A stretch of 45,231 bases of DNA from Podaxis mareebaensis (lineage: Eukaryota; Basidiomycota; Agaricomycetes; Agaricales; Agaricaceae): assembly GCA_018524725.1 (NCBI GenBank), contig JAEUWP010000160.1, forward strand, positions 1 through 45,231. The letters run 5' to 3'. The notes beneath the pieces were generated by a model that saw only the letters and a program-made list of their open reading frames with translations, was not told where the DNA came from and ran no database searches. How positions within the stretch are numbered: position 1 is the first letter of the stretch; the number at the start of each line of letters is the position of its first letter. Position numbers and translations under genes: made by a program. Positions 19,317 through 30,486 of the stretch are shown here, in pieces.

Positions 19317-21657
19317 ATGGATCCTTCAAATAGCTGGCCAAGTGTAAGTGGTTTTGCCATATGTCATACTCACAAACCTGACGCTCGCGCTCAAACAGGG
19401 CAGGTATAACCTACTACGCCAGCAGAACACTGGGGGGGTCTTCAAGGACGCACATCATTTCACGATAAATAACCCCCTGATGTACGATATCACTTATAAC
19501 GGCGAGACCTGTAAGATTGGTGTGCTCTGATCAATGCTTCGGCCCAGTACTAATTTTTGAATACGTACCTAGTTATGAAAGAATTCGCGGCTCATACGAT
19601 CGAGGGGGCGGAGTTTGACTCTTCAGCACGCTTTCCTCCTCCAAGATGCCATCCTGGAACTCGCAAACGCATCGTAGAGCGAATGCAGTCCCGGTTTTAC
19701 AACCCATGCCGCACCAAAAAGATGCTCTGGCTAGTTGGTCCTGCTGGAGTGGGCAAGTCAGCGATCATGCAAACTCTCGCCGAGCTCGAGTCCCAATCAA
19801 TGCACATCGCCACCCTCTTCTTCTCGGCACCAAATGGACGCGATAACCCATCTCAAGTCATCACCACTCTGGCCTATCAGATCGCCGTCCAGTATCCGCC
19901 GTACCGCGACTTCGTCTGTGCGAAGATAAAGAACGATCCGAAGCTCCCACAGAAGTCAATCACTGCGCTGTTTGCGGAGCTCATCGTTGAACCTTTCGTC
20001 AAAAGAAGGATATACCAAAGCTCCAGCCATTTTTTGATGCTGCTCGATGGCCTCGACGAGTGCAAGGGCGAACGCGAGCAATGCATGATTCTTGGGATCA
20101 TTTCGTACTTCACCATGACCTACCCGAACGCCCCTCTTTTTTGGGTCATCTCCAGTCGCCCAGAGGCTCACATCACTACATTTCTCTCCCGCGCCAAAGT
20201 CTCTTCAAGCTACGAGAAGGAAGAGGTTAGTATTACCTCTGATGAAGCTTGTCGTGATGTCGAGTGCTTCCTCCGTACAGAATTAGAGAGGATCCGAGCT
20301 GCTTATCCCGCCACATCGCTCTATCCTCAATGGCCGCTCGAGAGTCATTTCATAAAGCTTGCTGCTGCCGCAAAAGGATTTTTTGCATTTGGGGCTGCAG
20401 TCACCCGGTTCATTGGAGACCCGACTTATGGCAACCCTGTATCTCAACTTCAAATAATCCTTGACATCGTTGACAACACCTCTCTGGGACAACCAGACAC
20501 GGGTGCAGCTCAGCCAATGGCTCAGCTTGATGCATTGTATGACTACGTCCTCTCGCAGGTCCCTCCAGGCGCGTGGCCTGACACCAGAAATCTGTTGTCC
20601 TACCTGGTTTATGGACGTCCCATTATTCCCACCTTCGCTTTTTTATGCGAATGGTTGGGACTGACTCCTGATGCCGCGTATGGTGCTGTTCATCGTCTTC
20701 ATTCAGTCCTCAACGTGCCTCCTCCCCACCGGGCCGCACAAGCTCCGATCACTTTCTATCATAAATCCTTCAAAGATTATCTTTCCAATCCCGGGAGGTC
20801 TGGGACGTTGTCACTGACTCGGATTGAGGAAGAGCAACGCAACATCCAGCGTGCTCTCAGACTTCTGAAGGATGTACCCCGGTGTAAGTCCACAACACTG
20901 TTCCTCCTTGGCTATTTGGGAGGTTATTAACACTGCTATGGAACCAGCCGAATCGCCTGGATCTGCTGGGCCATCAATACATATTGTCCTTCTCTGGTCA
21001 TGCCATGAATATGCTGACTCTCCTGTTAGATCCGCTCTGTACCAGAGAGCGTCAAGCGAGATGTGTCGCCTGTATGGATCATTGACTGATCTCTCGCTCT
21101 CTAGTGTTACCCACGCCTTGAAGGTGATGAACGTTTGTCAATATTCGAGGGATTTACTTGAAGTTTTGTTTGTAAGTGTTGTTGTTTGTGCCAAACTATA
21201 GCGGCTCATAAGAGTGTGGTGACTATACAGGACAATAACCTTCATTCTGCACTCAGGCTCAGGGAGCATGGAGCTGTTCAGTATATTCCATTCAAGGAGA
21301 TCGACTTGAACAAAGTCAAAAACCAAAATTACCGACATCACCATTCTCAGGTCAGATAGCCGGCGGTTTTGTTATAGGTCCTTTACTGATCGGATCTCTA
21401 CCTTGTAGCGCAAGTGCAGCAGCGAGCTCCGGGATGCTGAAGAATCCTGGGAATACAGTGGCATGGGTCGACACGTACAAGGACTCATAACTTACTTGGA
21501 GGACGCGAAGACCCACTCGCCGGGCGATTTTACCACGGCCTTCATCGGAAATGAAGGCTATGGTTGGATACAATGTAAAACAACTGTTTTAATAAAGGGC
21601 GAAATGCACGAACGCGTGTATACATTTCGTTATGATTTCTCAACACCTACACCATGA
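19317..21657 (+). CDS. NACHT-domain NTPase (fungal NLR-like) without recognised C-terminal repeats
   Basis: Six exons fit in phase: 19317-19343, 19399-19510, 19573-20883, 20948-21171, 21231-21350 and 21409-21657, giving 680 residues. The second and third introns carry good branch sites (TACTAAT near 19,549; TTATTAAC near 20,931). Residues 102-110 are the Walker A motif GPAGVGKSA. About residues 201-208 are Walker B (LMLLDGLDE), and VISSRPE follows as the sensor region. The N-terminal 50 residues include FKDAHHFTINNPLMYD, a pattern common in front of agaricomycete NACHT domains. Such STAND NTPases act in fungal non-self recognition and programmed cell death. The last 200 residues, after the helical arm, show no WD40, ankyrin or TPR repeats. 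The 3' exons rest only on splice logic and are less certain. Confidence 0.8.
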
Positions 21658-22338
21658 TGCGATGGCGGGATGCGCGGGTGTCCAGGCGCCATAGAATCTC
21701 GGGCCCCGACGGTACTAGAGACACCATTATGGTAGAACGCGTTGGACTTTGGATCTCAGGCAACGCGTGGTGATCCGAAGCGTTATTTTCGCTAACTTCC
21801 CTAGATGTGGATATCATATTATCACGGGCTACAGACTCTTGGACGGACTCTTAGATAATAGTCACTCTCGTCCTCAACATGATCTTTTTATAGTGGTAGT
21901 ACTAAACATGAGTCAACTAGCGCCGATAGATTCGTAAGTCGAGTGCTGACCGAAAAGACAGAATATATTAAGACGGGGCTCTGACGGGCTCGGGCATGGC
22001 AACAAATAGCCATTGTTGCGCCGATTAACACATACTTTCGAGAAAGGAGTCCCGAGACTGAACAGTGTCATCATTACTTGATGCTCGCATACTCTGTTAC
22101 ATGTACACCTGATGCGAGGTTCAAGTTGGCCGCCGTTGATCGAGGCATGATACATGGGGAGATACGGGCCATGAAAGTGGCAGTAAGACCACAAGGTATA
22201 CATATACGCATCACATCCAAGAAAGCAAAATGACAAAACTAATGGTATACACATCTCGCGATTTGCGCTGCCGGACCCAACTTTCTAGAATCTCAACAAC
22301 TAAAAAAGTTCCAATGGAAACAAACGGGCGGAAGCAGT
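21658..22338. other. Intergenic region, 0.7 kb
   Basis: I see no gene or RNA. It lies between the 3' ends of two convergent genes. Confidence 0.5.
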
Positions 22339-23821
22339 CTACTCGATACCCATGCTCTCCATCCTCAACGCAAGGCTAAAGTTCTCCTGCGCGCTGTCAA
22401 TCAACTCTTGCGCCATCGACAAATTGGCAATTCGCGCGCGTAAGACAGGAAGACAAGCCGCGAAGACGCCAATGATCTGTGCGCGAGCCGTATTCGCGTC
22501 TTTCAGTAATTTCTGTTCCTTTTCCATATCTTCACCCTCGTTTTCATTGCCGTTGCCTTGCTCCTCTGAGTCCTTGGTACCCGGCTCGGACGACGCCTGG
22601 AAGTCCTCCTGAGCTGGGACTTCTATAGTGTTTGGGCCCGAGCTTGTCAAACGTAAGATGGAGGACTCTAGTTCCGACGCTTGATCTTGTAACTCATCGA
22701 GGTTGTCCATCATAGCACTGTATGCGTGTAATGGTTCTTCGGAGTCGAGGCTCGGGGTGCTCATTGCCAGTTGGAGTGCTTCCGCTTCGACGCGTTCGCA
22801 GACTTCGCCAAATGAGATGAACGATTGCATTATTGCTGGCGCTTCTTTGGCAAACTGATAAAGGCGGGAACATGAGCATGGTTTTAGGGAAGGATTGGGA
22901 ATAAAGAACAACTTACGGTGTCTGAGCCCAGTTCGTCACAGAACTCGATCAGCCTCTCGCTATCATATCGGAATTTCTCGTCTGCTAGTTGGGTTTCGTC
23001 TTCTGTGATTTGTTTTTCGAATTCATCGAGTTGTTTCTAGGAATGGAGCCGAGATAAGGGAGGTTTATTATTTCAGCATTTTAGAGCGTACCTCGGCAGT
23101 TTTCTCCGCGTCTGCGAAACACGCGTCTAGTGTTGAGTTCATATATAGCCATGGGTATGTCTGCGCGGCGACTTGCAATGGGTCCGAAGTAGAAGGTAGT
23201 CTAGTCGAGGATGTAGCCTGAGGAACACGTTCCGTGGGTTCCGAGGGTCCAGGTTTAGCTTCCGGTTGAGGCACCGCAGGGGAGGCAGGCTTTCCGTCGT
23301 CACTGACGGCTTGCGCAGCCTGAACATTAACAGTATTTTCCTGCCAGAAAGGGGTCATGACACATCTATGGCGGAATGGTCTCCGCTAACATACCGAGGA
23401 AGTGACATCCTTTGTGGTATCCTTAGTCACTGTTTCCTTGAATGGTTCCTTCTTCAAATTTGAGGCTCGTATAGGTTGGCTTTTGGACATGGTCGATGCC
23501 CCAGGAGCCGTCCCTGGTCTTGCCTGACGCGATGTCGTCCCTGCGTGCGGTGTCGTGTTCGCGGTGGTTGATGAAGCTGAGGTCTTGGCGGTAGCAGGAG
23601 CACTCCTGGCTGGCCGCTTTTCGGCTGAAGCAGAAGCCGAGGTTTGAGGCTTTACCTTTGCACGGGTAGAGGCAGTTGGGGCAGCGACACCACTAGCGCT
23701 GGTGGCTGCGGCGAGTGGCTTTGCGGCTTGGGTCCTCCCTGAAGATCATTTAGCTCCGTATGAGTTAACATAGATGATGTGTACCGCGAGGAAGGGAATG
23801 TGCGGTTTGTTCTGGCGGCAT
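22339..23821 (-). CDS. Coiled-coil protein of unknown function
   Basis: Five minus-strand exons: 23821-23785, 23738-23395, 23340-23092, 23036-22917 and 22854-22339. Introns of 45-62 bp with GT-AG ends and matching phases join to 421 residues. Residues 1-200 are low-complexity and rich in Ala, Ser, Thr and Pro, probably disordered. From about residue 185 (TYPWLYMNSTLDACF) the chain becomes helical and charged, with heptad-like stretches (KQLDEFEKQITEDETQLADE) and a second helical segment near the C-terminus separated by an acidic Glu/Asn-rich linker. The first Met at 23821 is followed by MPPEQTAHSLPR and needs the short first intron. I do not recognise the family. A structural or scaffold role is only a guess. 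It is divergently transcribed from the acyltransferase gene. Confidence 0.72.
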
Positions 23822-23969
23822 CACTGAAAGAGAGTGAGGCAGAAGACGTGAGGCACGCGTTTGCGGCTAATTTGGGTTTGATCCTTCTCATCACTCACCA
23901 CAACATCGACTTCTCCTTTTTTTCTCTTCCTCTCTTCACTTAATCTCTTTCTATACCCACTCATAGAAC
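23822..23969. promoter_or_regulatory. Shared divergent promoter, 148 bp
   Basis: Only 148 bp separate the start codons of the coiled-coil protein (minus) and the acyltransferase (plus). The half nearest the acyltransferase is a long CT-rich tract (about 23,905-23,965), typical of fungal core promoters. No clear TATA box. Confidence 0.5.
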
Positions 23970-25201
23970 ATGGGCTTCTTCGCGAGTATATTCAGGCCCC
24001 TAGCATACCTCTCTCTCCCCGTCATCCTCCTCAACTCGATATCTGCAGCCTCGCCCACAGGACGCTACTACACTCGCGTCTTTGTCTACTTGGGCACCCT
24101 CGCCGGTGTTGCCACTGCTGGCATTGCGACCGCGGCCACGTTGGCCATCCTTGGTCGACCGCATGATGTCAATTACTATGTTGCTGGGATGTTTTATCAA
24201 ATTGCGTCGAGATTGATGGATCTCAAAGTCGAGGTGGAAGGAGAGGAATACTTGAATAATAAACCTGCGGTTCTTATGTGTAATCACCAAAGTGTTTTAG
24301 ATATGCTCATCATCGGGAGGTGCGTCAGCTACCATATCCTAGAGGAGTGACTGAACACAGTTTCAATAGAATCATGCCGAAAGGGACGTCTATTCTAGCC
24401 AAGCAACAACTTAGGTTCAGCCCTGTCGGCCCCTTCATGATGCTCTCGGGCGCCATCTTCATCGACAGAGGGAACAACGAGAGGGCAATTCGCTCACTGA
24501 AAGCTGCTACGGATATGATGAAGCGACTCAGGATTTCGTTGTTTATGTACCCCGAAGGCACGCGGCATCTGGGCCCTGAGGCAGACTTGCTGTCTTTCAA
24601 GAAGGGCGGCTTCCACATGGCCATCCAAGCCGGCATTCCGATCATTCCTATGGTGACCGAAAACTACTGGCATATATACAGGAAGGGATTCTTTGGTACT
24701 GGTGTGATCAAGGTCCGAGGTACGCACCCGGTCATGTTATATACCTGCATGACCTCCGCTTCACGGGTCGTCTGACTTCTTTTGAATTGTGTACCCCTAG
24801 TATTACCACCTATCTCGACAGAGGGATTGACCACGGCCGATATTAACGATCTGATGAAACGCGTGAGGGATCAGATGCTTGAAGCGTTACGTGAAATATC
24901 GGTTCATGCCCGCAAGCCTACCATTGCCGAGGAAAAGGAAAAGGAAATGCCATCGGACCAAACATCAGAGAAGGAACAATCGAGGTTCTCTGGCGCCAGC
25001 GTCGCCGTCAACCCTTCCACACCCCCTGCGGAATCCGATGCGGATGGTCCGGATTTGGATGGATCGAAGGGATCTACTGTGTCGTTGGCGTCTTCTGCGA
25101 CCTCGTCGCAACAGTGGAGGTCGGCAACCGGAAGCGAAGCTGGTGGAGAAACGGAAGAGGATGAGGGAATGGTTCTGGTTGGTCGACCGGAGAAGCAGTA
25201 A
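23970..25201 (+). CDS. SLC1: 1-acyl-sn-glycerol-3-phosphate acyltransferase (LPAAT)
   Basis: Makes phosphatidic acid from lysophosphatidic acid and acyl-CoA in the endoplasmic reticulum or lipid-droplet membrane. Exons 23970-24319, 24370-24719 and 24801-25201 give 366 residues. Two N-terminal hydrophobic segments (about 8-28 and 37-62) are followed by the PlsC catalytic motif NHQSVLD (about residue 108), GAIFIDRGN, and the MYPEGTR motif, then KGGFHMAIQAGIPIIPMV: the four blocks of the family in order. After the catalytic domain (ending near residue 290) there is a Ser/Glu/Lys-rich tail of about 75 residues, which makes it longer than yeast Slc1. The symbol is given by family; orthology was not tested. 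The two introns are supported by exact motif continuity across the joins. Confidence 0.92.
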
Positions 25202-26186
25202 GAAATGGTGCCAATAATATATTGTCGTGCGGCGCACGGTCATGGGATCCAATCATGGTTGTAACCGCGGCATCGGGGAAGTGTTGGAGACAGTGTTGGA
25301 GATGAGGGATTCTTCGATCCACATATCATATGAATAATTTACGTATGGAAATCTGATTTTTGGGGAGGAACTTTCCGTCCTGTGCTGCGCGTTCTTGAGG
25401 AGGTATAGTATGGGTTTAACCTTTGAGCGCGCGATCGCAAAGCGCCGGTAACGCTTCAAGCTCACGATTATTGGGTTCGCCTGGAGTTCCTAATTTTGGC
25501 TATGTCTTAGGGAAACACCTTGCTTATCTATTTCTACTGCTCCAGATGTGCAACACATCTATATCGGTGGGCTGCTGGCAACGTTGGCAACCCGGGCACG
25601 CATGTGCGCACTCAAGCAGAGTTATGGAAAAGCATGCTACACCGGACAAAGACTCTAGCGCTCATTCCGATCACACGTTCGCCATAGCTCGTTCGTGCTC
25701 CGCTTTTCATGTTTTTCACATCCACCATTCCCCACCTCTTGGTGAAAAATTGCTATGTAGCATTTTTCAACAATCCGTTCAGAGTACGGACGACGGAGAC
25801 GGACTCAATTGGCAGCTGCCATACGTATATGGAAATGTCTGCCAGGGCCGGAACTAAGGAGTTGAAATTACGAGTTACAAATGTGGGTTGCTCGATTTTA
25901 CAGAGCCAGGGAAAGAAAGCGGGGGTAGATCAGGAACTACGATTCGCCAAGCCGTGCTGGCCGCGTAAAGTAGCTTCGCCAGAACAAGCAAGGGAACGTT
26001 TCTCCTCCCAACCCTTCGAAAATTTCTCAGCACCCTTTCGTTGGATATCGGCATTACACGCGTATTGGCCCACTGCTCTGATTATATTATATTATGTTGG
26101 CTGCCGCTATAAATTCCCGGCTCTTCGTGCTTCGTTCCTCTGCACTGTTGTCACCCCAGCCCCAACCCCGCTCCGTTGCAGCCATC
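25202..26186. other. Intergenic region, 1 kb
   Basis: No supportable gene. The last 80 bp contain the TATA box of the downstream GDPD gene. Confidence 0.5.
26108..26114 (+). promoter_or_regulatory. TATA box of GDPD copy 1
   Basis: TATAAAT ends 72 bp before the start ATG. The tandem copy has the same heptamer at a similar distance (28550-28556), so the element was probably duplicated with the gene. Confidence 0.6.
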
Positions 26187-27779
26187 ATGTTCTCGAGGAG
26201 AATGAAGAGTGTCGCCAGCCCCGCTGCTCGCGTCCTTCCAGGTATGTCGTTGTCGTGGAACACCGCGCCACGTCGTTCACCTGTCGTTCTCCAACAGACT
26301 GCTGGGGCCACCGTGGAGTATGTGGAGACCCACCCATCAACGGCATCAAACTCACCTCGTGTTTCTCTTGATAGGCTTCATCACGGTTCCCAGAGAATAC
26401 CCTCGCAAGCTTCGAGGCCGCCATACGCGACGGCGCGGAGGGCATTGAGAGCGGTATTTGAACATGGCATTACCCTGTCACGACCCGTAACCTTCCTGCG
26501 CAGACGTCCACGTATCAGCAGATGATGTTGTCCTTATGTTCCATGACCCAGGTTTGTCCCCCTGGTTGCGCGTTCTCGTTTGTGAGGCTGGGTGCTGACT
26601 ACCGTGACGTGGTGTAGCTTTGGACCGGACGACGGACTCGACAGGTATGCTCCCCTGGTTCTCGACTCTGTTTGGCTTGCCTCTCCCAAGGTCCGATAAG
26701 CGGTGGATTGATTATTTGTTTCCCGTCGCGTCGCGGGTATAGGCCAAATCAAGGAACGAACCTGGCACGGAGAGAAAGGAATGCAACACATTCGGACCAT
26801 CAAGGAACCCAAACAGGCCATTCCGACCTTCGCTGAGACTATTGAATTGCTCATGAGGGTCCGTACCATTTGCCGTTCGCCATTCAAACTACGCTAAACT
26901 CTGAAATGAACACGTGCTTTTATTTAGCCCGAAAACCAACATGTCAAGTTCAACGTCGATGTCAAAGTCCAGAATGATCCTGACAGACTGTTCAAACTCA
27001 TGAACGAGATTATCACCGCACAACCTTGTTGGGAGACGGCCCTCGCGCCGCGTATCCTTTTGGGTCTTTGGCATCCCAGGTTTTTGACATACGCGAAGGA
27101 AAGGTTGCCCTATTGCCGCCGGTCGTATATTGGGAATAGTACGTATATTGCGAGGAAGTATTTCTGGAAGGATTGTGATGCGTTTTCGATCGCGTTTGCT
27201 GCGCTCACTACTGCCGATGGTCAGAGGTAAGTACCAAGTGTTGATGACTATGTATGCTCATGGGGTGTTTTGTTGACTTGTATGTATTTGGCTGTTCCAG
27301 GTTTAGGGAAGAGTGCAAGAGCGCCGGGAAGAATATTATGGTCTGGACCGTGAACGAGCCGGCATATATGATGGAGGTCCGTCGGCTTTTCAGTTCACTT
27401 GTGAAGAATTCGAGACTGATCCCGAGTTTGTCGTGATATTTATAGGCCGTGCGTTGGGGTGTAAGCGCCATCATCACTGACGTGACCAAGACTTGGCTGG
27501 ATCTCCGTACAGCGTTGCAGAGTACGTCTCGACCCGGCTTATCTCGTATCTTGCCGACATCATGCCCAATATCATGTCTTCTGATGCTTTTCTTTTCTGT
27601 TGACAGCGGATTACGACAAGATCGGATCTCAATATGGACGGCTCTTCTTGTGGACGCCCAAGTTTTATTCGCCTATTCTGATGTACAAGAGTCGCGTGGA
27701 TCAGGTTTATCTAGAGAGGATAGCGGGACCGTTTGATAATTTCTTGGCTTCAAATAAGATCCTCGAGTTTAGGGCTTGA
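26187..27779 (+). CDS. Glycerophosphodiester phosphodiesterase (Pgc1-like), tandem copy 1
   Basis: Ten exons: 26187-26241, 26298-26317, 26375-26453, 26504-26551, 26618-26644, 26743-26858, 26928-27226, 27301-27376, 27446-27521 and 27607-27779, giving 322 residues. The GDPD barrel residues are present: GHRG (His23), PENTLASFEAA, GIESD (metal ligands Glu50 and Asp52), MFHDP (His65) and DRTTDSTG. LLGLWHP and the IMVWTVNEP motif near the end of the barrel resemble yeast Pgc1, a phosphatidylglycerol phospholipase C of about the same length. The enzyme hydrolyses a glycerophosphodiester or phosphatidylglycerol; substrate is not deducible from the sequence. No clear signal peptide; the N-terminal MFSRRMKSVAS is basic and could be a mitochondrial presequence. 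Micro-exons of 20 and 27 nt are conserved in the neighbour. Confidence 0.9.
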
Positions 27780-28635
27780 AGAATGGGAAATGGAGATACC
27801 ACCTTTTTCTATGATTCATATTTGCTAATTTCGTCCTGCTTTGTCTGGAGGAGCCTTAATATTTCACATGTGTACTACATAGTAGATTCTGAATTGTGAT
27901 AGACGTGTTACTGCTTTATTGAGCTGGGGTATCTTTGTGTAGCTGTATTTGCTGTTTGACGGTTCAGTGAATCTGGCACTGGTAGACACCATTGAGGTTC
28001 GCCACCTAAAATGGGAGTGTGGAGTCTATTTCTGGTTTCTGTTTGACCCGGATGCACGTGCTAATTATGCTTGGACACAGCACTCTGGTAGATTAAGGCG
28101 GCCCACACATCTCGCACGTTTATTGAACGTTCAACGTGCAACTCCGAAGCACCTCGTTCCTGGCGACCTCATTTCCAAATGGATGGACCCACAACAAAGG
28201 AAGACAAACACGAGACCCGGCCTCGGAGTCGTGGAGCCTGAGCAGCCTAGCAGGTTTCCATCTGGATAACGGGACAGGGGGTTGGAACACTCAAGGCAAG
28301 AATCAAGAAATCACCAAACCGCCCCACTACTCAGCACCATACATATGTATAATCATGGCCGGAAGGGCGGAAGAAGGAAGCCAGAACACGCGCTGCACAC
28401 CACGGGATTTTCCTATTCTTTCAAGTGGATACACCATAATGATGTTCTCACCACACCACTCCTTTCTTTGTCTCCACTGTCTTTGACATAACCGACTGCA
28501 CGCGTGTGCCCCGTGGCCTCGAGGCTCTGGCGCAAGATTCTGGTGCCATTATAAATTATCAGCAGGGCTCCCCATCTTTGGGTGATACCGTTGTTTCTTT
28601 TGCTCTAGATTTATCGCCGCAACTCCCTCAACATC
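27780..28635. other. Spacer between the tandem GDPD genes
   Basis: No gene supported. It includes the 3' untranslated region of copy 1 and the promoter of copy 2. Confidence 0.5.
28550..28556 (+). promoter_or_regulatory. TATA box of GDPD copy 2
   Basis: TATAAAT ends 79 bp before the start ATG, mirroring copy 1. Confidence 0.6.
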
Positions 28636-30176
28636 ATGTCCCCTAATAGGAGTGTTGTTGAGCCTGCCACTCGTGGGTTTCCGGGTGCGTCGTCCTAAGT
28701 CTGTGTCGTCATTTCCGGTTGACTGCTCACGATTCTGACGTAACAGATTGTTGGGGTCATCGGGGGGTGGGTAGAGAGCCCACGACTGACAGATTTGTGC
28801 GTCTGGTAATGATGTTTCACAGGCCTCAGCACGGTTCCCGGAGAATACACTTGCGAGTTTCGAGGCTGCTATACGTGATGGAGCCGAAGGCATTGAGAGC
28901 GGTATGTGTCTTGTCTAACTGCTGTGGCGTTGCCTTGGAATGACGAACACTCCATCCCTTGGTTAAACAGATGTGCATGTGTCTGCAGATAACGTTGTGA
29001 TTATGTTTCATGACCCTAGTTCGTGTGGCGGTTTTCGGCGTAGGCCTGCGCTGATTTGTCCTTTGGTGGCGTTCCTTGTGCAGGTCTCGAACGGACTACA
29101 GATTCGACAGGTGATCCCCGTTGTTTTACTGCTGGAGTCAAGGTTGTGACATTGGATTTTGGTGTTAATTGTAGGTCGAATTAAGGACCGGACTTGGTAT
29201 GGAGAGAATGGGATGCAACATGTTCGCACAGTCAAGGAGCCGAAGCAACCTATTCCAACATTTGTTGAAACCGTCGAATTACTCATGAAGGTCGGTCTTC
29301 TACCCTTCCAATACATTTCCTTAATCTCAGCTTGTTTTCTTCTCCATGTAGCCCGAGAACCAGCATGTCAGGTTCAACGTCGACGTCAAGATTTGGAACG
29401 ACCCAGAGAAATTGTTCAAGCTCATGCACGAAATTATATCTGCTCAACCTTCATGGGAAACGGTTCTAGCACCCCGTATCCTACTCGGACTCTGGCATCC
29501 AAAGTTTCTGCAGGCAGCGATGAAGATATTGCCGTACTGTCGCAGGTCGTATCTAGGGGTTAGCACGTATCTTGCGAGGAAGTATTTTTGGAAGGACTGT
29601 GATGCTTTTTCTATCACGTTTGCTTCGCTCGCCAGTGCCGACGGACAAAGGTTCGTGCATGAACTTATTGTTAGGCGCAGGATTTTTGACGGCGCATTTT
29701 CTTTCCAGATTTAGAGAAGAATGCAGGGGTGCAGGGAAATACTTGATGGTCTGGACGGTGAATGAGCCCGCGCATATGATGGAGGTACGTTATGTCCCGC
29801 CCACTTCATCGCCGACATTTCATCGAACATGACGTTGATCTCGCATCCGGGGTATTTTTAGGCGGTGCGATGGGGCGTAGGTGGCATAATCACTGATGTC
29901 ACGAATACTTGGCTAGATCTTCGGGTGGCACTGCAGAGTATGTTATCTTTATGCGCCCTGGGGGGTGAGTCATTCTAATTTCCGTCGGCAGAGGATTATG
30001 AGAAGATCGCATCCCAGTATGGACGAATCTTCTTGTGGACGACACCTCGCTTCTATCCCCCTATCCTATTCTTGACAAGAACTGCCCTCCAGATGTACTT
30101 CGAGTATGTCGCCGGGCCGTTTGAGGATTTCATGGCAGCAACTAATATCATTGATATAACGGTTTGGGGATATTGA
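28636..30176 (+). CDS. Glycerophosphodiester phosphodiesterase (Pgc1-like), tandem copy 2
   Basis: Ten exons: 28636-28684, 28747-28766, 28823-28901, 28971-29018, 29084-29110, 29175-29290, 29352-29650, 29709-29784, 29862-29937 and 29992-30176, giving 324 residues. Exons 2 to 9 have exactly the same lengths as in copy 1 (20, 79, 48, 27, 116, 299, 76, 76), while introns differ, so the genes are tandem duplicates with old, separately drifting introns. Catalytic motifs are retained: GHRG (His21), GIESD (Glu48, Asp50), MFHDP (His63) and LERTTDSTG. LLGLWHP and LMVWTVNEP are also conserved. The N-terminus differs from copy 1 (MSPNRSVVEPATR). A possible extra intron, 30162-30210, would replace the last four residues and extend the protein with EPSGPKRQRTLSLPSG. 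Confidence 0.9.
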
Positions 30177-30486
30177 TTAGCATGAAGCTTAGTTGCTGAT
30201 ATTTTTCTAGGAACCGTCTGGCCCGAAGAGACAAAGGACCCTTTCTCTGCCTAGTGGATAAGAGGAAGATTAGATTACAAGTTATTTGTGTAGTATGACA
30301 GATGTGTGCTTATCAGGAGTGGGAGTAAGACACAAACAAGGATCCAAACTGACTAATTGAGTCTGGCTACCACGCGGTCAATCAACCACTTGACCCCATT
30401 TACTCAACACCCCCATTTCCTCTGACTCGACATCCTCATCGACGGCAGCGCCTTCGGAGCGCCCTCGTCTAAATACCCTCCCAGCC
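30177..30486. other. Short intergenic gap, 310 bp
   Basis: Holds a possible alternative last exon of GDPD copy 2 (30211-30261). Otherwise nothing is recognised. Confidence 0.4.

Noticed and set aside
25423..26371. Overlapping open frames upstream of and over the first exons of GDPD copy 1
   Set aside because: They have no recognisable content, run through the TATA box and cross splice sites of the well-supported GDPD model.
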